A program made the translations under genes and the position numbers. A DNA stretch of 64,000 nt from Rikenellaceae bacterium (GTDB lineage: Bacteria > Bacteroidota > Bacteroidia > Bacteroidales > Rikenellaceae). Below, in pieces: positions 16,645 through 25,643 of the stretch; positions within the stretch are counted from its first letter, which is position 1; each line of letters opens with the position of its first letter. The notes under the pieces were generated by a model that saw only the letters and a list, made by a program, of their open reading frames with translations, made no database searches and was not told the origin of the DNA. Location: assembly GCA_015059715.1 (NCBI GenBank), contig SUZV01000002.1, positions 1 through 64,000 on the forward strand. The letters run 5' to 3'.

Positions 16645-17985
16645 TTAGTCCTCCTCAATAACTCCTGTCCAGTTGCAGGTAATATTGTTGCCAAGGCAGT
16701 CGTAACCATCTAGAACAATTGTAGAGTTACCATTGCCAGCGTCAGAGATTGTAAGCTCGCCATCGATAATCATAGCGTAGCCATTATACGCACCACCACC
16801 ATTGACGTAGTCGAATAGCCATGTACCTACGGCCTGTGCATAGTCGTTAGTGAAGCCTGCCATCATAACGCCCTTGCCTGGGGTGTATGAGCATCTGTAT
16901 GTGCCGTAGAGGTCACCATCCTTAGATGTGTTGTTTGTGATAATGTCGAGCTGAAGCGTGTCGCCATACACATAGCCATTAGCCTTGTTCATTATCATAA
17001 TAGTGTAGTTCGAGTAGCCCACCTGCCAGTAGTCGCCCTCATATGTCCACTTAGCTCGGTGCTCACCCTCGAAGGTGACGTTGCGATCCGAGGTAAGAGT
17101 ACTCTGTGCATCCTTCTCTTGACCTCCTACAGGGTTATCGTTGCCGCCATCATTGCCACCATCGTCGGTAGCATCTGTAAGCTCTAGACCACCCGTGTAG
17201 GTTACCTTGTGGGTAACGCCATCGATTATAGCCTCAAGGACAATCTTATTGTCAGATACCATTATTGTGGCGTTGTCAAAATAGAAAATCTCGGTATCCT
17301 CGACACTATCGCCAGTGAGGATAAGCTGGCTATTCTCGCTGTTAATAGTGTTAGGTGCTCCACTATTATTGCTGTCGAAGGTGTAGAGACCATTAGGAAG
17401 TGTTGTGCTACCAGTAACTGGTGAAAATAGATCGACATAGTAGTATGTGCCGTTGGTATAGGCCTGTCCTGCATTGTTTAGACCCTGGTCTGACAGGAAG
17501 AAGGCGTAGCGATCTGCACCCTCGCCATACTTCTGACCATAGAAGTAACCATCGATGCACAATGCCTTGAACTCTACCTTGTCACCATTATTATTGCCGT
17601 TATCCCCATTATCACCGTTGTCGCCATTAACCGAAGCCTGCTCGATGATGATTGATGTTACCTCGTTGATGTAGCCGATCTCGACGATAGCCTCGCGTGC
17701 TGCGCCACTATTAGCCTTCACATCGATGCGGATAATGCCTACGGCTGGCTGTGTGATATTGCCAAGCATATCATCACCGCTTACAACCCTTGTTGTAACA
17801 CCCTCACCCTCGACAGGCGATACAAGGTTGTACGATACGGTTACAGTGTCGCCATCGGCATCTACCTCAACAGTTGTGGGTGATGTGAGGAAGAGGTGCT
17901 GCTGTCCAGTCTGTGTGTTATCCTTTTCGCACGATGCAAATAGGATTGAAAGGCCAATGGCCCAAAGAGTAAAGATTCTTCTCAT
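16645..17985 (-). CDS. Secreted lipoprotein with BACON-like N-terminal domain
   Basis: 446 residues. The signal peptide ends LFASC (C19), giving a lipid anchor. Residues about 33-118 resemble a BACON/all-beta domain (VEVDADGDTVTVSYNLVSP ... IIIEQASV). A low-complexity linker NGDNGDNGDNGNNNGD follows, then two related beta-rich halves separated by a second Asp/Gly/Asn linker (DDGGNDGGNDNPVGG): about 140-275 and about 300-446. Each half has a TYYYVDLF/YTIMIMN-like strand pattern, suggesting an internal duplication. The ligand is unknown; BACON domains are usually found in carbohydrate- or mucin-associated surface proteins. Confidence 0.65.
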   Translation of the reverse strand: MRRIFTLWAIGLSILFASCEKDNTQTGQQHLFLTSPTTVEVDADGDTVTVSYNLVSPVEGEGVTTRVVSGDDMLGNITQPAVGIIRIDVKANSGAAREAIVEIGYINEVTSIIIEQASVNGDNGDNGDNGNNNGDKVEFKALCIDGYFYGQKYGEGADRYAFFLSDQGLNNAGQAYTNGTYYYVDLFSPVTGSTTLPNGLYTFDSNNSGAPNTINSENSQLILTGDSVEDTEIFYFDNATIMVSDNKIVLEAIIDGVTHKVTYTGGLELTDATDDGGNDGGNDNPVGGQEKDAQSTLTSDRNVTFEGEHRAKWTYEGDYWQVGYSNYTIMIMNKANGYVYGDTLQLDIITNNTSKDGDLYGTYRCSYTPGKGVMMAGFTNDYAQAVGTWLFDYVNGGGAYNGYAMIIDGELTISDAGNGNSTIVLDGYDCLGNNITCNWTGVIEED

Positions 17986-18021
17986 AGTAGTATGTGTTGT
18001 TTGATAATCCTAACTATGGCG

Positions 18022-18029
18022 CAAAGATA
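18022..18029 (-). promoter_or_regulatory. -7 element of the BACON-like lipoprotein gene
   Basis: TATCTTTG on the minus strand, 36 nt before the start. Confidence 0.55.
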
Positions 18030-18117
18030 TAAAAAAAATGTTATCCGCACTAAAAAACGTGGAAAAAGATAAGAAAAAGATAAGATAGGGGTCTATAACC
18101 AAGTGGTTTATCCCACT

Positions 18118-19377
18118 CTATAGTTTAACAACGGGGAGCTCGTCCCACGAGGTGGTGTAGCGAGGTGAGCGGTGGCGGCTTAAGGCCTTAACATTGCTAT
18201 GTCCCTCCGAGGCGAGCACTATGCCACGACCCTCGGATTTGCGGTTTATTTCATCTATGGCCTGCATAAGGCGGTGGTGACGCTCGTTGCTCTCTGCCGA
18301 GAACATCGATATGGGCGTACCCTCGCGAGGTGTTATTGCCGAAGCTATAACGCCCGCCTTCTTGTACCCTGCGCCTCGCACAAATATCTCGGCTAAGGCC
18401 TCGCGTGAGGCTCGAACTATGGCGAGCGTGCTATCCGTAGGCTCGATGAGAGGTATGGTTATATGTCCGCACTGCTGAATATCGGAGGTGTGGAAACGGT
18501 TGGTAGCTGCAAATACCGTAAGTCGCGAACATACGGAGTGCTGCTCGCGCAGTCGCTCAGCTGTCATTGCGGCAAACTTGGCAATCTGCTCCGAGAGCTC
18601 TCCTATATCGTAAATCTCGCTTGAGAAGCTGCGTGAGTTGCAGATGCTCTGCCTCGGTTCGGCGACACTATCAAAGCCTATGGCTGGTATACCATGCAGC
18701 TCGCGCCAGGTGCGTAATCCCACAACTCCCATGCGACGCATAATCCACCCCTCGTTGAGCCTATAGAAGTCGTAGGCCGTATTTACGCCTTGCTCCTTGA
18801 GGCGTGGTGCCGAGCGACGGCCAATGCCCCAGACATCCTCGATGGGAAAGCGTTTAAGGACCTTTTCGATATCTGCATCGCGGTGCATAAAGCAGCCGCC
18901 ACGTAGCTTAGGATAGCTCTTGCAGAGCTGTGCGGCAATCTTGGCCAATGTCTTTGTGGGTGCTACGCCGACAGATACAGGTATCCCCGTAAGTTTGCGA
19001 CAGCGCATCGAGAGTCCCTTCGAGAAGGTGTCGAAGTCGACATTGTCAACCCCACGCATATCCAAGAAGGCTTCATCTATCGAGTATACCTCTATCTGGG
19101 GTGCTACCTCTCGGAGTATCGAGCGTATGCGGCGCGAGAAGTCGGCATAGAGGGCCATATTGCCCGAGAACACCGCTATGTTGTTCCTCTCAATAAGGTC
19201 GCGCAGCTTAAAGTATGGGTCGCCCATCTTTACACCCAATGCCTTGGCTTCATTCGAGCGTGCTATGGCACAACCATCGTTGCGCGACAGCACAATGACG
19301 GGTCGCCCCTCAAGGTCGGGACGAAATACTCGCTCGCACGAAACGAAGAAGTTGTTGCAGTCGGCTAAGGCAAACAT
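18118..19377 (-). CDS. umuC: Y-family translesion DNA polymerase UmuC
   Basis: 419-residue catalytic subunit of an error-prone polymerase V. It begins MFALADCNNFFVSCERVFRP with catalytic D6; YSIDEAFLDM holds the second acidic pair at about 100. The helix-hairpin-helix region has DVWGIGRRSAPRLKEQGV, and a little-finger domain and C-terminal UmuC tail follow. It lies 20 nt after the umuD-like gene, so this is a complete umuDC pair at the end of a five-gene operon. Confidence 0.95.
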   Translation of the reverse strand: MFALADCNNFFVSCERVFRPDLEGRPVIVLSRNDGCAIARSNEAKALGVKMGDPYFKLRDLIERNNIAVFSGNMALYADFSRRIRSILREVAPQIEVYSIDEAFLDMRGVDNVDFDTFSKGLSMRCRKLTGIPVSVGVAPTKTLAKIAAQLCKSYPKLRGGCFMHRDADIEKVLKRFPIEDVWGIGRRSAPRLKEQGVNTAYDFYRLNEGWIMRRMGVVGLRTWRELHGIPAIGFDSVAEPRQSICNSRSFSSEIYDIGELSEQIAKFAAMTAERLREQHSVCSRLTVFAATNRFHTSDIQQCGHITIPLIEPTDSTLAIVRASREALAEIFVRGAGYKKAGVIASAITPREGTPISMFSAESNERHHRLMQAIDEINRKSEGRGIVLASEGHSNVKALSRHRSPRYTTSWDELPVVKL

Positions 19378-19397
19378 CTCGCAAGGGTTTCGGTCTA

Positions 19398-19811
19398 CTA
19401 CGCCTTCTTGATAATATAGGTGACTACACCCCAGATGGCAAACTCGTTGTCGGCCGTAATGCGTATGGGCTTATACTTAGGATTGGCGGCGATGAGCAGT
19501 GTGTGGTCACTGTGACGCTCTACGCGCTTTACGGTAAACTCCCCGTCGATAAAGCATACTGCCGAGCAGCCGTTATAGGGCTCAATGCTTCTGTCGACGA
19601 TGATTATGTCACCCTCGTCCATCTCGGCCTCGACCATCGAGGTGCCACCCACGCGGAAAAAGAAGGTCGAGGCAGGGTGACGCACCAGAAGTTTGATAAG
19701 GTCAAGTTTTTCGCGCGGCTCGTCATCGGCAGGCGATGGGAATCCTGCACGTACCTCACCGAGCATATCGGCTTCTAGTGACGACGTAGTATCTATTATA
19801 TATGGCTTCAT
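19398..19811 (-). CDS. umuD: UmuD-like S24 protease
   Basis: 137 residues from MKPYIID. A longer reading from 19934 overlaps the HD gene and is a shadow. Self-cleavage should occur at A22-G23 (RAGFPSP). The catalytic Ser/Lys pair is S58 (GGTSMVEAEMDEGD) and K95 (EFTVKRVERH), both present. Cleavage after RecA activation yields UmuD', the partner of UmuC. It starts 5 nt after the HD-domain gene stop. I saw no clear LexA box before it, so regulation may come from the operon promoter. Confidence 0.93.
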   Translation of the reverse strand: MKPYIIDTTSSLEADMLGEVRAGFPSPADDEPREKLDLIKLLVRHPASTFFFRVGGTSMVEAEMDEGDIIIVDRSIEPYNGCSAVCFIDGEFTVKRVERHSDHTLLIAANPKYKPIRITADNEFAIWGVVTYIIKKA

Positions 19812-19816
19812 ATTCG

Positions 19817-20443
19817 CTATTTTGTAGTCTCCTCGTCGTATATCGCATCGTAAAGTCTGCGTAGTTGCTCCCTGTTGGCTATAATCTGTCGCAGACGCTC
19901 TAATTGGCAGCTGTTCTCCGACTCTTCGAGCCACAGACGAAGGTAACCACCATAGTTATACTTCTTGTCGAGGTGCTCCACCATGCGTGCATAGCCCTGC
20001 TCACGGTCTAACGTGGGGCAGTTGGCAAGGGTATACTGTATCGTGCGCCTTATTATCACCTCGGGGATAATCTGACGGTCGGCCTCCGCGACTATGCATC
20101 CATATATCGTGCGCGGTGCCGACTGCGATGAGGCTCTATGGTCCTCGACGGCATCGCCCATAGTAGCTATCTGCTCGGGTGTAAACCACTGTGAAAGATA
20201 GCCGTCAGCGAGGAGTATCCTCTTAGATGCTGTGTGATGGTTCTCGCGCCCCTCAATAAGTCCTGTGTCGTGATAGGCCGCTATGGCGTAGGCCATGTTG
20301 CTATCGACCTTGTACCGCTCGGCAAGGGCCAAGCTGCGCTCAATGACCGACATAGCGTGGTCGCGCCTATGTGCAGCATCGTGGAGGTCGTAGCGAGGAA
20401 GTATCTCGCGCTCGATATACTCTTGTAGCTCTCTGTTAATCAT
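19817..20443 (-). CDS. HD-domain protein
   Basis: 208 residues of HD phosphohydrolase type. H26/H27 lie in YDLHDAAHRRDHAMSVIERSLA, the HD pair in IAAYHDTGL at about 54-62, and a later DHRASS supplies another metal ligand. The C-terminal part has YTLANCPTLDREQGYARMVEHLDKKY. Such proteins hydrolyse nucleotide or phosphate esters; the substrate is unknown. It lies between the M16 protease genes and umuDC in one tightly spaced operon. Confidence 0.85.
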   Translation of the reverse strand: MINRELQEYIEREILPRYDLHDAAHRRDHAMSVIERSLALAERYKVDSNMAYAIAAYHDTGLIEGRENHHTASKRILLADGYLSQWFTPEQIATMGDAVEDHRASSQSAPRTIYGCIVAEADRQIIPEVIIRRTIQYTLANCPTLDREQGYARMVEHLDKKYNYGGYLRLWLEESENSCQLERLRQIIANREQLRRLYDAIYDEETTK

Positions 20444-20455
20444 TATCTTGGCATA

Positions 20456-21709
20456 TTATCCTACAACAACCTCTACGAGATCTTCGCGACGTAGATACCT
20501 GTGGGCCAACTGCTGCACCTGCTCGGGGGTGATAGCTATGATGGCTTTGAGGTTCTCCTCTGTTGAGCTATTGTCTACGCCACACATAATATTCTCAATG
20601 GTCACATCGGCAATACCAAACGGACCATCGAGGATGCGTAGTATCTCACCAATCATCATATTCTTGGCTATTTGCAGCTCATCCTCGTCGACAAGTTCAT
20701 TGCGCAGACGCTCAATCTCGTAGTATATCTCGTTAAGAGCTGCCTGAGACTCTTCGCGTCGCACCTGCGTAGCTATGGCCAGGTAGCCAGCCTTGTCGAA
20801 GTTTATCATCGCAGCCATAACACCATAGGTGTATCCATTCTTCTCTCTAAGGTTCTGCATTAGACGCGAGCTAAAGTATCCACCCAAGATGGTGGCTACG
20901 ACCTGCATGCCCACAAAGTCGGGGTGGCTACGTGGAAAGAGTAGACGGCCTATGCGTATTGACGATTGCAGCGCACTATCTATCGATTTGCATACTCGGT
21001 GCGTGGGGCGTGGCTCGGGAAACGATACTTTAGGCTGCTCGCCTGAGGGTAGTGCCTCGGCTATAGCTTCGAGGCTCTGCATAACCTCATCATCTATCCT
21101 GCCGCTACACACCACAAAGCAGTTACCTGCGGTGTATAGCTCGTTGTAGAGTGCTACCAAATCCTCGCGCGTGATGTCGTCGTAAAGACTCTCATCGGCA
21201 CTTGTGCCGTATGGGTGATCAGCACCAAAGAGTGCTGTGCCAAAGAGCTCGCGCGACTGCACGTCTATCTTCTTGCGCTCGATGGTAAGGCCCTGTTTGC
21301 GCTTGGCACAATATGTTCTTAACTCCTTATCCTCAAATGATGGATGTAGTATTATCTCGCGTGCCACTTTACATGTATCGTTGTAGAACTTCTTGAGCGA
21401 TACAAACGATATGTAGACATAGTCGCGGTCTATATTTACGTCGAAATAGGAGCCATAGAAGTCGAGAGCTTCGGCTATCTGCTGTGCCGACATTGCGTGG
21501 CTACCCTCACTGAGCATATTTACCGTTGTCGAGGCAGTGAAGGGCTTATGCTGCATTGATGTGCCAGCACGGAATACAAACGTAAAACGCACGACCTCAA
21601 AATCCTCTGAGCGTAACGTATATATCTTAACACCATTCTTCGTAGTGTACTCTTCGGCACGTGGCATCACTACGCTATCGGGGATAACTATCTGTGGTTG
21701 CTCTATCAT
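20456..21709 (-). CDS. M16-family peptidase subunit lacking the zinc motif
   Basis: 417 residues with M16 architecture: an N-terminal half with FVFRAGTSMQHKPFTASTTVNMLSEGS and a C-terminal half with FPRSHPDFVGMQVVATILGGYFSSRLMQNLREKNGYTYG. The HxxEH zinc motif is missing at the expected place (TASTTVNM), while the R/Y pair of the C-terminal half is present. This is the pattern of the non-catalytic partner in heterodimeric M16 proteases. Its start overlaps the stop of the catalytic gene by 4 nt, consistent with coupled translation. No signal peptide is seen. Confidence 0.92.
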   Translation of the reverse strand: MIEQPQIVIPDSVVMPRAEEYTTKNGVKIYTLRSEDFEVVRFTFVFRAGTSMQHKPFTASTTVNMLSEGSHAMSAQQIAEALDFYGSYFDVNIDRDYVYISFVSLKKFYNDTCKVAREIILHPSFEDKELRTYCAKRKQGLTIERKKIDVQSRELFGTALFGADHPYGTSADESLYDDITREDLVALYNELYTAGNCFVVCSGRIDDEVMQSLEAIAEALPSGEQPKVSFPEPRPTHRVCKSIDSALQSSIRIGRLLFPRSHPDFVGMQVVATILGGYFSSRLMQNLREKNGYTYGVMAAMINFDKAGYLAIATQVRREESQAALNEIYYEIERLRNELVDEDELQIAKNMMIGEILRILDGPFGIADVTIENIMCGVDNSSTEENLKAIIAITPEQVQQLAHRYLRREDLVEVVVG

Positions 21710-22944
21710 TGTTTTGCTCGGTATATAAGTGTTGATGAGTTCTCGGATGTAAATCTCTCTGAGGCAAAGGCCATCACCTCCTCGCGCGTTATGCTACGGA
21801 AGATGTCGCCCTCCTCGTTTATCAGCTCTATGCGCCCCGTCATAGCGTAGAAACTTAGGTTCATAGCCTTATTCATTACGTTTATCTCGCCCATAAGCAT
21901 ATTGGCCTCGAACTTATTCTTTACCTTCTCTAACTCGTAGTCCGAGATGTTACCCAGCTTAAGATCGTTAAGCTCGCCCCATAGTGCCGCTATCGCCTCC
22001 TCCTCGGTTGTCGTAGGCATAAGCCTACCCTTGATGATGAAGAGCCCTGCGTCGAGGCTACCTGTGATGTAGGCGTTGACGCTTGAGAACATACCACTCT
22101 CCTTGATAAGGCGGTTTACTAAGCGCGAGGACTCTCCTCCAGCCAAGAGATCCGAGGCTAAATCACCGATGAAGAAGTCGCGAGAGAGCCTGTCGCCCAT
22201 ATGGAAGGCTATCGAGATGTCCGTAGCTGGCACGTCGCGCTCAACGACTAAGTGCCGCGCCTTGAGCTGCTCGGGCTCTTGTGGTATGGTGGGGATGGTG
22301 CCCCCTAAGTCCTCGATGTCTGCAAAGTACTTTGTGGCCAACTCTATCATCTCCTGCTCATCCATATCGGCCGATATGGCGAGTATAGCCTGCGAGGGGC
22401 GGTAGTGTAGGGCGTAGAATGAGCGTATATCCTCCATCGTGGCGCGCTCGATATGCTCCGATGAGATGCCTATCGTGGGCCAGCGATAGGGGTGATGCTT
22501 GTAGCACAGCTCACGCAGCAGATGTTGCTCGTCGCCATAGGGTTGATTTAGGTATCGTTGCTTATACTCCTCGATGACCACCTGCTTCTCGGCCTCTATA
22601 GCCTCGTCGCTGAGGTCGAGGTTACACATACGGTCGCTTTCGAGCCAGAGTGCTGTCGCTATATTCTCCTTAGGCAGGGTGATGTAGTAGTTGGTGTAGT
22701 CGTTAGTGGTGAAGGCGTTGTTCTCGCCACAAGCCAATTGTATAGGCAGGTCGAAGTCGGGCACATTACTTGTGCCACGAAACATAAGATGCTCGAAGAG
22801 GTGTGCAAAGCCTGTCCTCTCCTCCGATTCGTTACGCGCACCTACCTTGTATAGTATATTTATCGCCGCGAGCTTAGATGCGTGGTCGCGGTTTACGAGT
22901 ATTGTCAAGCCATTATCGAGGCGTTTCTCTTTGTACTTTATCAT
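21706..22944 (-). CDS. M16-family zinc peptidase, catalytic subunit
   Basis: 412 residues with the inverted zinc motif HLFEH (H48, E51, H52) in GFAHLFEHLMFRG, a downstream glutamate in EAEKQVVIEEYKQRY, and the typical FIGDLASDLLAGGESSRL. With the next gene it should form a heterodimeric peptidase that degrades peptides in a closed chamber. No signal peptide, so probably cytoplasmic. First gene of an operon M16-M16-HD-umuD-umuC with gaps of 20 nt or less. Confidence 0.94.
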   Translation of the reverse strand: MIKYKEKRLDNGLTILVNRDHASKLAAINILYKVGARNESEERTGFAHLFEHLMFRGTSNVPDFDLPIQLACGENNAFTTNDYTNYYITLPKENIATALWLESDRMCNLDLSDEAIEAEKQVVIEEYKQRYLNQPYGDEQHLLRELCYKHHPYRWPTIGISSEHIERATMEDIRSFYALHYRPSQAILAISADMDEQEMIELATKYFADIEDLGGTIPTIPQEPEQLKARHLVVERDVPATDISIAFHMGDRLSRDFFIGDLASDLLAGGESSRLVNRLIKESGMFSSVNAYITGSLDAGLFIIKGRLMPTTTEEEAIAALWGELNDLKLGNISDYELEKVKNKFEANMLMGEINVMNKAMNLSFYAMTGRIELINEEGDIFRSITREEVMAFASERFTSENSSTLIYRAKQ

Positions 22945-22970
22945 AGTTGCTTAAGTTAAGCTAATATCAA

Positions 22971-22978
22971 CAAAGGTA
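22971..22978 (-). promoter_or_regulatory. -7 element of the M16-umuDC operon
   Basis: TACCTTTG on the minus strand, 26 nt before the first M16 gene. Confidence 0.55.
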
Positions 22979-23068
22979 GTAAAAAAATAGCAATTTGCAA
23001 TATTACTTATCAGCTCTATCTTGTGATATTTTTAATCGTTATCTGGATATAATGTCCAAAAAAAGTGA

Positions 23069-23076
23069 TATCTTTG
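23069..23076 (+). promoter_or_regulatory. -7 element of the PTS EIIC-like gene
   Basis: TATCTTTG, 31 nt before the start codon. Confidence 0.55.
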
Positions 23077-23107
23077 TGTTGTAATAACTCATATAACATG
23101 CAAAATT

Positions 23108-24160
23108 ATGACCGCTAAGAGTTCTACATCGCAATCGTGGCTTAGTCGCATATTCAAAACCTACATCGTCGATGCCTTAAGCTATATGGCCATGGGCCTC
23201 TTCTGCTCACTTATCTTGGGCCTTATAATTAGCCAGATAGCTAAGATACCGGGTCTTGAGTTCCTTTCGGTAATCGCTCGTCTATTACAGCTCGACCTTG
23301 TTGTCGGTGGCTCCATAGGCTTGGCGATAGCCTTAGGACTTAAGCGTGACCCCTTGGTGACTATCTCGGCTGTGGCTGTTGGTGCTCTGGGATATAGCCT
23401 TGGTGGGACGTGGGGCGATGTTGGAGGCAACCCCATAGGTGCTTATCTTGCCGCTATTGTCGGTATCGAGGCAGGCTCGTTGGTGTCGAAGCGCACACCC
23501 GTAGATATTATCATTACACCACTCGTTGCGGTAGTGTGTGGAGGTCTATTCGCTCAATATTGCTGTGTCCCCATCGGTGAGTGGGTGATGTCACTTGGTG
23601 AGGTTATCAACCGAGCTACAATGCTCAATCCATTTATTATGGGTATCATCGTGTCTGTATCGGTAGGCTGCATATTGACCCTCCCAATCAGCTCGGCAGC
23701 ACTATGTATATCTATCGGCCTTAGTGGTCTTGCGGCAGGTGCTGCTACGGCAGGTTGTTGTGCCCAGATGGTAGGTTTTGCCGTCATTAGCTTCAAGGAT
23801 AACGGCATAGGTGGTCTTGTGTCGCAGGGACTTGGTACCTCGATGTTGCAGATAGGCAATATTGCGCGTAAACCGATTATATGGCTTGCGCCAACCCTTG
23901 CATCGGCAATCCTCGGCCCTATATCGACCATGCTCTTTAAGATGACCAATAGTCCAGCAGGTGCTGGTATGGGTACATCGGGTTTGGTAGGCCCTATAGG
24001 GTGTTGGGACTCTATGTCTGCCACTACGGACCCTATGCTGCTAATATGTGAGATTGTAGGTCTATACTTTATAGCTCCCGCGCTCCTGAGTCTTATGTTA
24101 CACGCCATGATGAAGCGTCTTGGCTGGGTAAAGGATGGCGATATGCGTTTGCAACGTTAG
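23108..24160 (+). CDS. PTS EIIC-like membrane protein (PTS_EIIC_2 family)
   Basis: 350 residues with about nine transmembrane helices. LDLVVGGSIGLAIALGLKRDPLVTISAVAVGALGYSLGG, GIEAGSLVSKRTPVDIIITPL and the C-terminal GAGMGTSGLVGPIG match the PF13303-type EIIC family. No EI, HPr, EIIA or EIIB gene is nearby, and Bacteroidota generally lack a sugar PTS, so transport by phosphorylation is doubtful. Substrate and energy coupling are unknown. Confidence 0.82.
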   Translation: MTAKSSTSQSWLSRIFKTYIVDALSYMAMGLFCSLILGLIISQIAKIPGLEFLSVIARLLQLDLVVGGSIGLAIALGLKRDPLVTISAVAVGALGYSLGGTWGDVGGNPIGAYLAAIVGIEAGSLVSKRTPVDIIITPLVAVVCGGLFAQYCCVPIGEWVMSLGEVINRATMLNPFIMGIIVSVSVGCILTLPISSAALCISIGLSGLAAGAATAGCCAQMVGFAVISFKDNGIGGLVSQGLGTSMLQIGNIARKPIIWLAPTLASAILGPISTMLFKMTNSPAGAGMGTSGLVGPIGCWDSMSATTDPMLLICEIVGLYFIAPALLSLMLHAMMKRLGWVKDGDMRLQR

Positions 24161-24163
24161 TTG

Positions 24164-25507
24164 CTACCTTTTGCTCTCGGCCTCGCGGTATATATCTCGC
24201 AGTCTGTCCGACATAAAGTATTGGAAGACTCCACGCAGGAACATATACGATGTGAAGGCGAGCCATATAGCGTTGTTGCCTATAAGCCAGCTACTGCCAT
24301 ATAGCAATACGAAATAGCATACCGATGACCATATCATCGAGTTGCGCATTATGCGGCTACGTGTAGCCCCCACCATTATGCCATCCATAACGAAGGGGAG
24401 TGCCGAGGCTATAGGTATGATGATAATCCACCCGATATACTGCTCGGCAACGGCCAAGAGTGCCCCAATATCGCTATTTTCGGAGTCGACAAGCAGGCTA
24501 AATATATCGCGCCACCAACCTACGTACACACCTACATATATAAACGATACAACGAAGCACCACACCACGCAGAGGCGTATGCAGCGTTTTAGCGACTTAA
24601 CATCGCGCGCTCCGATAAAGCGTCCTGTAAGGGCCTCGGCAGCGAAGGCAAAGCCATCATTCATATACGAGAATAGTGTAAAGAGCTGAAGGAGTATAGT
24701 GTTGACCGCCAGTATGTTCTTGTCGCCCATATCAGCCGATGCTTTAGTAAAAAATGTGTATACGGCAACCAAGCAGAAGGTACGTATTATGATGTCGCTA
24801 TTTATCGAGAAGAACCGCTTCATGGAGCTTAGTTCCATAACCTCGCTCCAGCTAACCTTGACCAATCTGTGGCTATACTTAGCGATAATTATGACCACCA
24901 TAGTCACCACGCCTGTCCACTGTGCCACGACAGAGGCCAAGGCGATGCCCTCAAGGCCATAGTCGCCAACAATAGAGAAGAGGTAGCTGAAACATATATG
25001 CAGCACGTTGACAAGTATCGCTACCGACATAGGTATTACCGCATTCTGCATACCTGTAAGCCAGCCATTGAACGCAAAGAGCATAATACCAGCAGGTACG
25101 GCCCAAATGCGTGTGTAGAAGTAATCGGCTATCATAGCATCGCTCGCGCTGTCCCCTGTGCTCATAAACCATAGCGAGAACTCGCCAATGGGCCACTGCA
25201 ATGCAAAGGCTGCAACACCTACAGCGAGGGCGACACAAAGGGCGCGCCACAGCATTAGCGTGTACTCCTTATGCTCGTTGGCACCATACGCCTGGGCCGT
25301 AAGACCACTGGTGCCCATACGGATAAATGAGCAGTTCCAATATATAAAGTTAAATATCGCCACACCAATAGATAATGCGCCTATGGTCGTGGCACCATCG
25401 GCATCAGCAACGCGACCAGCGATAAACGTTGAGGCAATACCCATCAACGGTACGGTGATATTCGATATAATGTTTGGTACGGCAATGCGCAGAATCTCCC
25501 TATTCAT
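24164..25507 (-). CDS. MATE-family efflux transporter
   Basis: 447 residues with about twelve transmembrane helices in two six-helix bundles. It starts MNREILRIAVPNIISNITVPLMGIASTFIAGRVADADG, the classical first-helix region, and the second bundle carries NDGFAFAAEALTGRFIGARD. It exports cationic drugs or metabolites with Na+ or H+. It converges with the preceding gene, with only 3 nt between stops. Confidence 0.93.
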   Translation of the reverse strand: MNREILRIAVPNIISNITVPLMGIASTFIAGRVADADGATTIGALSIGVAIFNFIYWNCSFIRMGTSGLTAQAYGANEHKEYTLMLWRALCVALAVGVAAFALQWPIGEFSLWFMSTGDSASDAMIADYFYTRIWAVPAGIMLFAFNGWLTGMQNAVIPMSVAILVNVLHICFSYLFSIVGDYGLEGIALASVVAQWTGVVTMVVIIIAKYSHRLVKVSWSEVMELSSMKRFFSINSDIIIRTFCLVAVYTFFTKASADMGDKNILAVNTILLQLFTLFSYMNDGFAFAAEALTGRFIGARDVKSLKRCIRLCVVWCFVVSFIYVGVYVGWWRDIFSLLVDSENSDIGALLAVAEQYIGWIIIIPIASALPFVMDGIMVGATRSRIMRNSMIWSSVCYFVLLYGSSWLIGNNAIWLAFTSYMFLRGVFQYFMSDRLRDIYREAESKR

Positions 25508-25526
25508 AATCTCAAATTTTGCACCG

Positions 25527-25534
25527 CAAAGTTA
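25527..25534 (-). promoter_or_regulatory. -7 element of the MATE gene
   Basis: TAACTTTG on the minus strand, 19 nt before the start. It is divergent from the RluB promoter. Confidence 0.5.
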
Positions 25535-25607
25535 TAATAATTTACTATATAATAACACTTTTTGTGGCATAGATGTTGATAAAGTGTGGGATATTAAAAA
25601 AAATGGT

Positions 25608-25615
25608 TACCTTTG
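25608..25615 (+). promoter_or_regulatory. -7 element of the rluB gene
   Basis: TACCTTTG, 28 nt before the ATG. Confidence 0.55.
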
Positions 25616-25643
25616 CGACGAATTTATAAAAATTATATTTTAG

